46,099 bases of DNA from SAR324 cluster bacterium lautmerah10. GTDB lineage: Bacteria > SAR324 > NAC60-12. The notes under the pieces were generated by a model. It searched no databases. It saw nothing but the letters and a program-made list of their open reading frames with translations, and had not been told where the DNA came from. The first letter of the stretch is position 1. Every line of letters begins with the position of its first letter. Position numbers and translations under genes: made by a program. This document shows, in pieces, positions 1-7,766 of this stretch. The stretch lies in NCBI GenBank assembly GCA_001469005.2, contig LNZD02000012.1, forward strand, positions 1 through 46,099, written 5' to 3'.

Positions 1-155
1 CCAACTACACCCTCCACGTTAACCTCGAGATACTCTTTCCGGAGTAATGCTGTAATCGTTGCAGTAGTCCCTGCACTTGTATCCGTGAAGGTTCAGTCTG
101 TGACTTCAATATCCTTTAGGAATTGAAGTCTCATGTCGTAGTTTTCAACGGTCAT
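1..155 (-). other. Possible partial coding frame with an in-frame UGA, cut by the window edge
   Basis: On the minus strand an ATG at 155-153 (or 134-132) opens a frame that meets one TGA at 95-93. The frame then stays open to the window edge, giving about 51 codons in all. The residues after the TGA (ending LLRKEYLEVNVEGVV) look protein-like. I do not recognise the family. Three readings remain: a short ORF ending at the TGA, a gene broken by a nonsense change or frameshift, or a selenocysteine codon, given the tRNA-Sec gene about 0.9 kb away. A different frame on the plus strand (1-126) is also open, so even the strand is uncertain. Confidence 0.25.
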
Positions 156-254
156 TTTTAATAGCCCCAAACTATTGATTAATGGAAACAATTCATGGAA
201 CTAATTGGATTTATCTGAGTATTAAAGAAGTAATCCTCAAGAAATAAAAAACAC

Positions 255-344
255 ATGAAAAAATCACTACTTCCGATTGCCGTTTGTTTATCGTTATTAA
301 CCGTTCTGTTGCCAGTGACTTATTTGGCAAGTCTTCTTTACTAG
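255..344 (+). CDS. Possible 29-residue hydrophobic peptide
   Basis: An ATG at 255 opens 29 codons ending in TAG. The start reads MKKSLLPIAVCLSLL, and the rest is almost wholly hydrophobic. It could be a lone membrane-spanning peptide or the remnant of a signal peptide. No strong ribosome binding site precedes it; the upstream bases are A-rich. A bulged hairpin lies about 16 bases after the stop. The function is unknown. It is listed only because the composition (two lysines, then one long apolar run) is typical of small membrane proteins. Confidence 0.3.
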   Translation: MKKSLLPIAVCLSLLTVLLPVTYLASLLY

Positions 345-360
345 AATTTCAGCCTGCCTA

Positions 361-407
361 GCGGAAGGTGGCCTTAAAACCTCCGCAGTTTGAGGTGTCG
401 TTTTTTT
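361..407 (+). terminator. Bulged GC hairpin followed by a late T-run
   Basis: GCGGAAGG (361-368) pairs with CCTCCGC (380-386) with one bulged A. A run of seven T is found at 401-407, about 14 bases after the stem. The distance is long for a classical intrinsic terminator, so this is a weak candidate. It could end transcription of the small ORF at 255-344. Confidence 0.3.
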
Positions 408-438
408 CAAGGCTACTTTCATTGCCTACTCCATAGAC

Positions 439-480
439 ACTGATCAAACACTGGGGGGATTGTGATCAGTCCCCCTCAGT
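439..480. repeat. Two mutually exclusive hairpins
   Basis: ACTGATCA (439-446) is exactly complementary to TGATCAGT (463-470). An alternative stem pairs ACTGGGGGG (450-458) with CCCCCTCAGT (471-480), with one bulged T. The two stems are interleaved, so only one can form at a time. This is the geometry of an attenuator or riboregulator. No coding frame accompanies it. Confidence 0.45.
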
Positions 481-533
481 TCATCCATCCACACTAAACC
501 CTCACGTCAACCGCCTCGATTACCATTGGTCGT

Positions 534-553
534 GCCTATCAGTTTTGATAGGC
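534..553. repeat. Perfect 8-bp hairpin with a 4-base loop
   Basis: GCCTATCA (534-541) and TGATAGGC (546-553) flank the loop GTTT. The stem is followed by a run of A on the plus strand, so it has no T-tail in either reading direction and is not an ordinary intrinsic terminator. Confidence 0.4.
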
Positions 554-632
554 AAAAAAGATTTATCAAGAAATCATGATTTTGTAATAAACATTAATAG
601 CCAAACATTTGTTCATGTTTTGCATTGGTGAA

Positions 633-701
633 GGACCACCACGGTCATTCAGATTGGGAGTCACTTCTCCTTTGGGACTTTCAATCGACCGTGGTTGGAC
701 C
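633..701. repeat. Long composite stem-loop, possible structured RNA
   Basis: The outer arms 633-646 and 687-701 pair along about 13 bp with one A/A mismatch and one bulge. Inside, 653-662 pairs with 676-685 over 10 bp, two of them G-U pairs when read as plus-strand RNA. The loop is 663-675. The two stacked stems make a 69-base hairpin with no open reading frame of note. The presence of G-U pairs favours an RNA role over a simple DNA palindrome. I do not recognise the RNA family. Confidence 0.45.
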
Positions 702-753
702 AGCATCACTTTCTTTTACCCTTTCCGCTCCTATACAAAATAAATCGGATGTA

Positions 754-828
754 TTATGGTGAACTTGTCTACACAATGTTCCAAAGCCTGTGTAGGCAGG
801 GCGGTTTTTGAACTTACCATAACCGCCC
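754..828. repeat. Nested and competing stems, riboswitch-like
   Basis: TTATGGT (754-760) pairs with ACCATAA (816-822) and encloses a 10-bp stem formed by 766-775 and 789-798 (one G-U pair). A competing stem pairs GGGCGGTT (799-806) with AACCGCCC (821-828) and uses the last two bases of ACCATAA. This is a second place in the region where alternative folds share bases. No known riboswitch consensus was recognised and no poly-T follows. Confidence 0.4.
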
Positions 829-870
829 ACTTCACTTCTTCTTCCGCTTCCTCGTTGCTAACAAAAAGAG

Positions 871-906
871 CGTTTGATAAATAAACCAAACGATACTATC
901 GTTTGG
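871..906. repeat. Three-arm competing hairpin
   Basis: CCAAACGAT (886-894) and ATCGTTTGG (898-906) form a perfect 9-bp stem with a 3-base gap. CGTTTG at 871-876 can instead pair with CAAACG at 887-892, so the middle arm has two possible partners. The tight loop suggests a protein-binding palindrome as readily as an RNA fold. Confidence 0.35.
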
Positions 907-938
907 GATTATTCAGGAATGTCTAATAATTTGAATAG

Positions 939-966
939 AAAGGTGTACCAGAAAAGGTGTACCAGA
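939..966. repeat. Exact 14-bp tandem duplication
   Basis: The unit AAAGGTGTACCAGA occurs twice in direct succession (939-952 and 953-966), ending 60 bases from the 3' end of the tRNA-Sec gene. It may be a replication slippage product or a small binding-site duplication. Confidence 0.6.
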
Positions 967-1026
967 GCCGAAGTTGAAGATATTATTTACTCTATAATAT
1001 CAGCAATATAGCGTTTTCAAATAAAG

Positions 1027-1125
1027 TGGCGGAGATGTGTAGGAATCGAACCCACCTGTGACAGGATTAGTGCCACACACACGGTTTTGAAGACCGGGGC
1101 GCCCACCAGTGACGCATCCATCTCC
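1027..1125 (-). tRNA. selC: tRNA-Sec (anticodon UCA)
   Basis: Read on the minus strand this is a 99-base tRNA ending in an encoded GCCA. The anticodon loop is CTTCAAA, giving UCA, which reads UGA. Selenocysteine-specific traits are visible. The acceptor arm is long (GGAGATG with CATCTCC, and the eighth position a G/A mismatch). The D stem is GCGTC/GGCGC. The extra-long variable arm is closed by GTGGCA/TGTCAC, and the T arm is GTGGG/CCTAC around TTCGATT. It supports selenocysteine insertion and matches the UGA-containing gene at 25057-25947. No selA, selB or selD is present in the window. Confidence 0.95.
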
Positions 1126-1298
1126 GTCAATTCATTGTGCTGATGGAGTTTTAAAATGTCCAGAATTCAATCTTTGATTAAGAACTGTTTCTTGATTATC
1201 CAATGGTTTGGATAGAGAGTGGGATTTAGATTGTACCTTGTCTGATAAGCATTCAATTTTTCGGCTTCATCAATTCGATCAATCAAGGAGTAACAAAG

Positions 1299-2441
1299 AT
1301 GGAAGGGTTTAAGACACGTGTGGAATCCTGGGATGATTTTTCACCACTGAAACATGTGATTGTCGGCCGTGCAGATCATACCTGCATTCCTCCCTCGGAA
1401 CCGGCTACAGAAGCCAAGGTTCCTGAAGACAGTGACATGCGTGGAATGTGGGGACCAAGACCGTTAGAAACGGTCGAAAAAGCAAATCTCCAACTGGACC
1501 ATTTGGCAAACTTGTTGGAAAAACGAGGAATACAGGTCGACCGTCCAACCCCGCTTCAATGGAACCAGGCGGTAATTACTCCGGATTTCAGCACCGGTTC
1601 AATGTTTGGTTGTATGCCTCCAAGAGATGTCCTATTGACGGTGGGAAAGGAAATCCTCAGCGCAGCGATGTCCTTCCGATGCAGGTTCTGGGAATACCTT
1701 GCCTACCATGGCCTGATGCAGCGCTATTTTGATGAAGATCCTGATTTTCGCTGGGAACAGGCTCCCCGGCCGAGATTAACCGAGGATTCGTACAAGCAGG
1801 GGTATTTTGATGAGATCACTATCGAGGAACGACTGAAACGAACTGCAGAATTAAATTTTGTCACCACCGAAGATGAACCGCTTTTTGACGCGGCAGATGT
1901 CATGCGCATCGGCAAAGACCTTTTCTGCCAACACGGTCTAACCACAAACCGACGTGGGATGGAATGGCTTCAACGTCATTTTCCGAATCACCGGGTTCAC
2001 AGTGTGAACTTCCCTGGAGATCCCTACCCGATCCATATTGACGCAACTTTTGTCCCGCTGCGTCCGGGGTTGATCATGAATAATCCCAAACGAAAATTAC
2101 CAGAAACCCAAAGAAAGATTTTTGAGGTCAACGGCTGGGAAATCATCGATGCGGCACCTCCGTCACACACCCAACCACCCCCTCTTTGTTACTCCAGTGT
2201 CTGGCTTTCTATGAACTGCCTTGTTATCGATCCGAAAACGGTCTGTGTCGAAGCCAGTGAAGTGAACCAAATGGAACAGTTGGACAAGCTTGGAATGGAA
2301 GTCATTCCCGTTCCTTTCCGGGACGCTTACCCTTTTGGAGGCGGACTCCATTGTGCGACTGCGGATGTCAGACGTGAAGGGTCCTGTGAAGATCTGTTCC
2401 CGAAACAGGTGGAAGGGACCCGGATCCGGCCAATAAACTAG
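1299..2441 (+). CDS. Glycine amidinotransferase-like protein
   Basis: This 380-residue protein belongs to the L-arginine:glycine/inosamine amidinotransferase family, which moves the amidino group of arginine onto an amine. Residues 197-270 follow the animal GATM pattern closely, with Asp200 in DAADVMRIGKD and His246 in HIDATF. The catalytic Cys352 lies in GGGLHCATADVRREG near the C-terminus. The start is supported by AAGGAG about 9 bases upstream of the ATG. It appears to be a single gene, with a MORN protein gene converging on it. The acceptor cannot be read from sequence. Glycine (giving guanidinoacetate) is the default, and serine or taurine are possible in a sulfonate-using organism. The family assignment is firm; the substrate is inference. 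Confidence 0.88.
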   Translation: MEGFKTRVESWDDFSPLKHVIVGRADHTCIPPSEPATEAKVPEDSDMRGMWGPRPLETVEKANLQLDHLANLLEKRGIQVDRPTPLQWNQAVITPDFSTGSMFGCMPPRDVLLTVGKEILSAAMSFRCRFWEYLAYHGLMQRYFDEDPDFRWEQAPRPRLTEDSYKQGYFDEITIEERLKRTAELNFVTTEDEPLFDAADVMRIGKDLFCQHGLTTNRRGMEWLQRHFPNHRVHSVNFPGDPYPIHIDATFVPLRPGLIMNNPKRKLPETQRKIFEVNGWEIIDAAPPSHTQPPPLCYSSVWLSMNCLVIDPKTVCVEASEVNQMEQLDKLGMEVIPVPFRDAYPFGGGLHCATADVRREGSCEDLFPKQVEGTRIRPIN

Positions 2442-2486
2442 AAATTTCCGAATTTATAATTTTAGTTGAAATTCTATATGGGGGGC

Positions 2487-4322
2487 TTACAAGGAAGAAG
2501 CTTTTCCTTCAACAATGCGCTGGGCCGGTTGGCCATCTGAAGTGTAGAGTGTCCCAAACTGAGGCTGCCCCTGACGGAAGGTTCCTATGTAATACCGTCC
2601 ATCGGCAAATTGCCACCGTCCTTCGCCTTCCGGAAGATCCTGCTTGAGCTGTCCCACATAGAGGCGTCCATCTTCAAAACTGAAACGACCTTCTCCCTCC
2701 ATCAGGTTATCCCGGAAATCACCGGTATAGTTTCTCCCGTCCGGGAAATGAAGCGTACCATGGCCCTGGAGTTTTCCCGAATCAAACTGACCCACGTATC
2801 GACGACCATCAGGGAAATCCAGACGTCCCTCACCGATAAGATTTCCTTTTTTGAAGGTGCCGGTCAAAATGCGTCCATCGGCAAAGTGCATTTCTCCTTC
2901 ACCATCAATTTCATTGTTCTGGAAATTCCCCACATAACTGGAACCATCCTGAAAAAGCATTTCCCCTTGACCGTGCCGGCTACCTTTACGGAACATCCCG
3001 ATGAAGGTTCCAGCAGAATCCGTCAACATGCCTTGGCCTTCTGCTTCTCCCTTCAGAAACTCTCCCTCATACTTTGCTCCTCCGGGATAAATCAGAACTC
3101 CTTTTCCTGAAACCAGATCCTGGATGAAATCTCCGGTATAACGTCTGCCGTCGGACCAGACGATTTGCCCCCTGCCATGAGCTCTTCCGAATTCAAATGC
3201 ACCGGAGTATCGTGTTCCATTCGCAAACGTGAGAGTGCCAGTACCATGATTGATACCTCTTACAAATTCTCCGACATACCGTCTCCCGTCCTTAAAAAGG
3301 ATGCTGCCCTTGCCATGGGCTTCGTTTTCCTTGAATTGTCCCTCATAAACTGTTCCATCGGCCAGAGTCAGAATCCCCTGCCCCTGTCTCATGTCATCAA
3401 GAAAATTTCCGACGTAGTGCTCTCCATTGGAAAGTCTCCACTCCCCTTTTCCTTGACGAAGGCCATTTCTGAAATTTCCAGAATAGTATTCTCCATTTGG
3501 AAAGGTCAGGATTCCCAAACCATTGGCTTTTCCTGATTTAAAGAGCCCTTCATATTTTTTCCCACTGGGGAAATATGCCGTCCCATATCCGTTGATTTCG
3601 TCTTTTTCGAAAGCACCTTCATATATTTTTCCATCAGGAAATGTCAGTTTTCCCCGGCCATGTTTGACATCATAATTGAACTCACCTTGATAGCGTCGAC
3701 CGTCTGAATAGACCCATAGCCCCTGGCCGTGCCTTTGGCCCTGTTCAAATTCTCCCTTGTAATACCTCCCGTCAGAAAATTTCAAAACACCGGAATGATG
3801 AGGAAGGCCGTTAAGAAAATTTCCTGAATAAATCCGTCCGTCCGGAAATTCAAAAACTCCCTTGCCCTCAATGGAACCGTTTACAAATTCACCGATGAAT
3901 TTTCTTCCATCAGGGAAAGTAAACACCCCCCGGCCATGTCTCTGGTCTTTTTGAAAATTTCCGAGATAGCGTCTTCCATCAGGCCAGGTGTATTCACCAT
4001 GACCCTCTTTGAATCCTTCGATAAAGGGGCCATCATACTTGGTCCGGTCAGGATAAATATAAACTCCTTCTCCATGCATCTGCCCCCCTGAGAACGAACC
4101 GGAATAGGAACCTCCGTCGAACCAGTAAACCTTTCCTTGTCCCTCTGCATTTCCTTCACTGGTCGAACCCAGGTAGAGCCCTTTAACCCCTTGAGGGTTG
4201 GTCAGATCCAAACGTTTTTTTGGATCTTTTGCGTAAACATGAACTGAAAAGAGGATCAGAAAAGAGCAGAGGAATGTGACAACACGGGTAGGGAATTTAT
4301 GGGTATCAAAGAATCTTTTCAT
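2487..4322 (-). CDS. Exported MORN-repeat protein, about 24 repeats
   Basis: The protein has 611 residues from the ATG at 4322; a TTG 15 bases further up is less likely. A basic start and hydrophobic stretch ending near VHVYAKD form a signal peptide, so it is probably periplasmic or surface exposed. The rest is almost wholly MORN repeats with a 23-residue period, typified by YxGxF, then GxGxG, then FPDGR. I count about 24 units, continuous to within 20 residues of the end. MORN arrays form elongated beta-hairpin solenoids that bind lipids or proteins. No enzymatic domain is attached. GGGAAAG upstream may be the ribosome binding site. The long array makes the antisense strand look falsely open. 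Confidence 0.85.
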   Translation of the reverse strand: MKRFFDTHKFPTRVVTFLCSFLILFSVHVYAKDPKKRLDLTNPQGVKGLYLGSTSEGNAEGQGKVYWFDGGSYSGSFSGGQMHGEGVYIYPDRTKYDGPFIEGFKEGHGEYTWPDGRRYLGNFQKDQRHGRGVFTFPDGRKFIGEFVNGSIEGKGVFEFPDGRIYSGNFLNGLPHHSGVLKFSDGRYYKGEFEQGQRHGQGLWVYSDGRRYQGEFNYDVKHGRGKLTFPDGKIYEGAFEKDEINGYGTAYFPSGKKYEGLFKSGKANGLGILTFPNGEYYSGNFRNGLRQGKGEWRLSNGEHYVGNFLDDMRQGQGILTLADGTVYEGQFKENEAHGKGSILFKDGRRYVGEFVRGINHGTGTLTFANGTRYSGAFEFGRAHGRGQIVWSDGRRYTGDFIQDLVSGKGVLIYPGGAKYEGEFLKGEAEGQGMLTDSAGTFIGMFRKGSRHGQGEMLFQDGSSYVGNFQNNEIDGEGEMHFADGRILTGTFKKGNLIGEGRLDFPDGRRYVGQFDSGKLQGHGTLHFPDGRNYTGDFRDNLMEGEGRFSFEDGRLYVGQLKQDLPEGEGRWQFADGRYYIGTFRQGQPQFGTLYTSDGQPAQRIVEGKASSL

Positions 4323-4578
4323 CAAAGTCTTTCCCAAAACTACAATCGAAGGATGATCGCCATGATTCTTTGATTCAGAGGAATAAAATAAAACTTTTAA
4401 GATGATGCTTCCTCCTCTCTTATCAAAAAGGAATATTGCTTAACTCATTTAGTTAACAGGCAAAGGTCTGATAGTCAAGTTACACCGATACAATCAAAGT
4501 AATTCCACGAATTTTATTCTTCATTTTAATTTATTTTTGCAAATAAGAACAATTTTGATGGTTTTTTTGATGACTATC

Positions 4579-5484
4579 TTATGGTTTCAATCCCTTTTCA
4601 GGAGTTACTTTTGAAAGTCTGACCGAAATCAGCAAGGCAACAAGAATCAGAATTGCGGCAGAGATTTCGTTCCAGAGAATTGGTTCATGAAGAATAAACC
4701 AACCGGAAAACAGGGATGTGAGAAATTCCGCAGATCCACAAATTGCTGTTTTTGCGGGACCTGCAACCGGAGAAGCCCAAATGAAAAGCAGGTGGGGGAT
4801 TAAAGCGGTTATCAAACCGGTCCCGATCAATGGCCAGTAAGCCTTTGGATTGTCTGGAATCCAGGAAAATCCATCCAGCCAGAATAAAGCCTGCAATCCA
4901 ATCACGGTATTCCCTAAAAGCATGAACGCCGTTGACGATAAAGGATTCATGGTCTTCAGTTTGAGTGAAAACAACAGGATGATGCTGGTTACGCCAACGG
5001 GAGCCAGGAAACACCATGCCACCGCAGTCCAAAGCTCGCCTGTAACGTCTTTTGAAGGTCCCAGAGTTAAGGCACAGCCGCAAAGGATAAGAAATGCTGA
5101 AATCATATGGGGAACTTGAATTCGGACCCCGAAGAAAATCCTTCCAAAGATGATGGTGAAGAGTGGATAGGTAAAAAAAATCAATACACACACCGAAACC
5201 GGAAGGACCGAAAGAGCCTTGAAGTATCCCAATGCTCCTAATCCCATCGACAATCCTCCGCAAAAGGCCATCAATGATTCTCGCGTTTGGTTCCTGATTG
5301 AAGTGACAAAAGGGAGCATGAGCAATGCAGGAAGTCCATAACGATAAACAACGCTGATTTCAGGACTCAACCCAAAAGCATAAATCCAGCGGGCAAAGAG
5401 CGGGTTGAATCCATAACCCACCATTGCCGTCAATACCACAACGGTCGCTGAAGCAGGAGAGAGAGACCTTGAAAACACATTCAT
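4579..5484 (-). CDS. DMT-superfamily (EamA) transporter
   Basis: This 301-residue integral membrane protein has about ten hydrophobic segments arranged as two EamA halves, the usual layout and length for drug/metabolite transporters. The N-terminal part contains AMVGYGFNPLFARW, and the second half has GTGLITALIPHLLFIWA before the final helices. Its ATG overlaps the stop of prmC by four bases (ATGA), so the two are translationally coupled. The substrate is unknown; the family exports amino acids, metabolites or drugs. Confidence 0.8.
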   Translation of the reverse strand: MNVFSRSLSPASATVVVLTAMVGYGFNPLFARWIYAFGLSPEISVVYRYGLPALLMLPFVTSIRNQTRESLMAFCGGLSMGLGALGYFKALSVLPVSVCVLIFFTYPLFTIIFGRIFFGVRIQVPHMISAFLILCGCALTLGPSKDVTGELWTAVAWCFLAPVGVTSIILLFSLKLKTMNPLSSTAFMLLGNTVIGLQALFWLDGFSWIPDNPKAYWPLIGTGLITALIPHLLFIWASPVAGPAKTAICGSAEFLTSLFSGWFILHEPILWNEISAAILILVALLISVRLSKVTPEKGLKP

Positions 5485-6398
5485 TGTTTGACCAGTTTCA
5501 TCACCCGTGGTCGTCCTTCAAGATCATCAAAGCATTCGGGTGGTTCAAAATAAGGATAGGCTTTTAAAAGTTCCATCAAATCATTTCTCTGGTCATAACC
5601 ATGTTCCACCATTAACTCTCCCCCGTTAACCAGAGACTCATTTGCTTCATTGAAGAGATTACGGAAGACTTCCAACCCATCCACACCTCCGTCCAAAGCC
5701 AATCGAGGTTCCTGATTAACCTCAGGGCTCAGTTTAGGAATGGTATCAGAACGAATGTAGGGAGGATTGGAAATCAGAACATCCACTGATTGTTCTCTTC
5801 CAAAACTCTCTAAGCCTTTACCTTGGAACAGAAACACACGATGCTTGCTCTTCTCCAGCATCTGACGGTGAGTGTCAACATTGATGGCAGCCGTTTTCAG
5901 CGCTTGAGAAGACAGGTCGACCCCTAAGAAGTCGAGGTTTTCCAATTCTGATGCGATTGCAAGCAGTATCGCCCCCGTACCTGTACCGTAATCAACCACA
6001 CGCAAACGTCTCCCTTGTTGTTTTTCCTGCATTCTAATCATTGCAGGAAGAGCAATTTCTACCAAAAGTTCCGTTTCAGGACGCGGGATGAGAACTCCGG
6101 GAAAAACTTTCAGATTAAGAGACCAGAATTCTTTTTGCTCAAGAAGGTAAGCCACAGGAATACCATCCAGCCTAAGTTTGGCCAGTTCAGACATTTCCCC
6201 GGATTCTATTGTGCTGAGTGGACGATCAGCCTGAAGATAAAGATCTAGCCTTTGGAGTTTGAGAACAAAGGCTAGAAGGAGTTCCGCGTCCAGTCTTGGG
6301 GAAGCGATTCCCTCAGTTTTGAATTGAAATGTAATATTTTGCAGTATTTCCGTGATCGTAGACTCACCAGGAGTTTGAGATGACGGTTCATCATGCAT
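5481..6398 (-). CDS. prmC: Peptide chain release factor N5-glutamine methyltransferase
   Basis: The 305-residue protein methylates the GGQ glutamine of release factors 1 and 2 using S-adenosylmethionine. The SAM-binding motif VVDYGTGTGAILLAIA is at about residues 135-150, and the diagnostic NPPY is in DVLISNPPYIRSD. The N-terminal helical substrate-recognition domain is complete, and length is normal for the family. It is often linked to prfA, but no release factor gene is in this window. It is co-transcribed with the downstream transporter through a 4-base overlap. Confidence 0.93.
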   Translation of the reverse strand: MHDEPSSQTPGESTITEILQNITFQFKTEGIASPRLDAELLLAFVLKLQRLDLYLQADRPLSTIESGEMSELAKLRLDGIPVAYLLEQKEFWSLNLKVFPGVLIPRPETELLVEIALPAMIRMQEKQQGRRLRVVDYGTGTGAILLAIASELENLDFLGVDLSSQALKTAAINVDTHRQMLEKSKHRVFLFQGKGLESFGREQSVDVLISNPPYIRSDTIPKLSPEVNQEPRLALDGGVDGLEVFRNLFNEANESLVNGGELMVEHGYDQRNDLMELLKAYPYFEPPECFDDLEGRPRVMKLVKQ

Positions 6399-6488
6399 TT
6401 AAAACTTCCCGAATAACATGAGGGAGGATGGAATTAAAAGTGAAGAAAACTTCATCTAATCTAATGAAAATGAAACAGAAAGATCAGA

Positions 6489-7526
6489 TTAATTTTCAAG
6501 CATTTGGTGTGCATCCAGAAGGATCCTTCGGGTGTTCTCCCAGTCAAGGCAAGCATCGGTAATCGAAACGCCGTATTCCATATCGGGTCCAATCGGCTGA
6601 TTTCCTCCGCCTAAGTTGCTTTCGATCATGGTGCCGAGGATGGCTTTTCTACCATCATTCACTTGGTGAAGTACTGCCCTGAGAACCTGTTCCTGGCGGT
6701 AAGGATCTTTTCCGGAATTGGCATGATTGCAGTCCACCATCACTTTTTTTCTCAACCCGGCTTTCTCCAATTCATCAAGAGCTTTGCCTACTGAAACCAC
6801 ATCAAAATTCGGCCCTTCCTTACCTCCACGCATGACCAAATGAGCATAGGAATTCCCTTTTGTGTTAATGACAGAAACATTCCCATCATGACTCACTCCC
6901 AGGAAATGATGGGCGTCTCCTGCTGATCGCATGGCATTGATGGCGACTTCAAGTCCTCCATCGGTTCCGTTCTTGAAGCCTACAGGCATTGAAAGCCCAC
7001 TGGCCATTTCTCGATGGGTTTGGGACTCCGTCGTTCTTGCTCCAATCGCACTCCATGAAATTAAATCGGCAAGGTACTGCGGAGTGATCGGGTCCAGAGT
7101 TTCCGTCGCACACGGAATTCCCATTTCATTGATATTGAGAAGAATCTTTCTAGCAAGCTTGATCCCTTTCTCGATCTTGTGACTTCCGTCCAGGTCCGGA
7201 TCGTTGATCAGTCCCTTCCAGCCTACAGTTGTGCGTGGCTTTTCAAAATAAACCCTCATCACTACCAATAATTTGTCTTCGACTTCGGGAATCAACTTGG
7301 TGAGTTTGTCCGCATAATCCATTGCTATATCAGCATGGTGGATTGAACAAGGACCAACTATGACCAATTGCCTGGAATCCTTTTCATCCAGAACATCTTT
7401 AATCTGTTTGCGAAACTTAAATACCGTTTCACTGGCCTTATCCGTGATGGGATATTCTGCTTTGATGAATTTTGGAGCAGTCAGAGGATTAACCCCGGTA
7501 ATATTAAGGTCTTCGGTTTGGATCAT
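6489..7526 (-). CDS. 3-deoxy-7-phosphoheptulonate synthase, class I (DAHP synthase)
   Basis: The enzyme catalyses the first step of the shikimate pathway: phosphoenolpyruvate plus erythrose 4-phosphate to DAHP. The 345 residues match the AroF/G/H type, with LVIVGPCSIHH (about 54-64), EKPRTTVGWKGLINDP, GARTTESQTHREMASG, the metal-ligand region VMVDCNHANSGKDP and the terminal SITDACLDWENTRRIL. It stands alone with its own 240-bp upstream gap. The feedback-inhibitor specificity (Phe, Tyr or Trp) cannot be decided from the sequence by eye. Confidence 0.93.
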   Translation of the reverse strand: MIQTEDLNITGVNPLTAPKFIKAEYPITDKASETVFKFRKQIKDVLDEKDSRQLVIVGPCSIHHADIAMDYADKLTKLIPEVEDKLLVVMRVYFEKPRTTVGWKGLINDPDLDGSHKIEKGIKLARKILLNINEMGIPCATETLDPITPQYLADLISWSAIGARTTESQTHREMASGLSMPVGFKNGTDGGLEVAINAMRSAGDAHHFLGVSHDGNVSVINTKGNSYAHLVMRGGKEGPNFDVVSVGKALDELEKAGLRKKVMVDCNHANSGKDPYRQEQVLRAVLHQVNDGRKAILGTMIESNLGGGNQPIGPDMEYGVSITDACLDWENTRRILLDAHQMLEN

Positions 7527-7766
7527 TCTATCTGCGTCTTTCTATTAAGATTTAGGTATCTCTTTTTTTCTTCAAATGAGGCAATGGAATTTATCTTAAC
7601 TAAACTGGTAAGGTATCAATTTGTATCCAGAGTATAAATTAAATTTGAAGTTTAATTCAATGTTACGAGACATTATATCTTTTGGAATCTTTAAATCAAT
7701 CAGGAAGATAGAACTAAGGTTAATGCAAATGGAGTTGTTAAAGATTCAGTTTGTTTTTTAAAAACT

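Noticed and set aside
534..553. Intrinsic terminator at the perfect 8-bp hairpin
   Set aside because: The stem lacks a following T-run on either strand, so it is listed only as a hairpin.
2610..3536. Plus-strand open frames opposite the MORN gene (166 and 123 codons)
   Set aside because: They are antisense shadows created by the 69-base periodic repeat; the minus-strand MORN protein explains the sequence fully.
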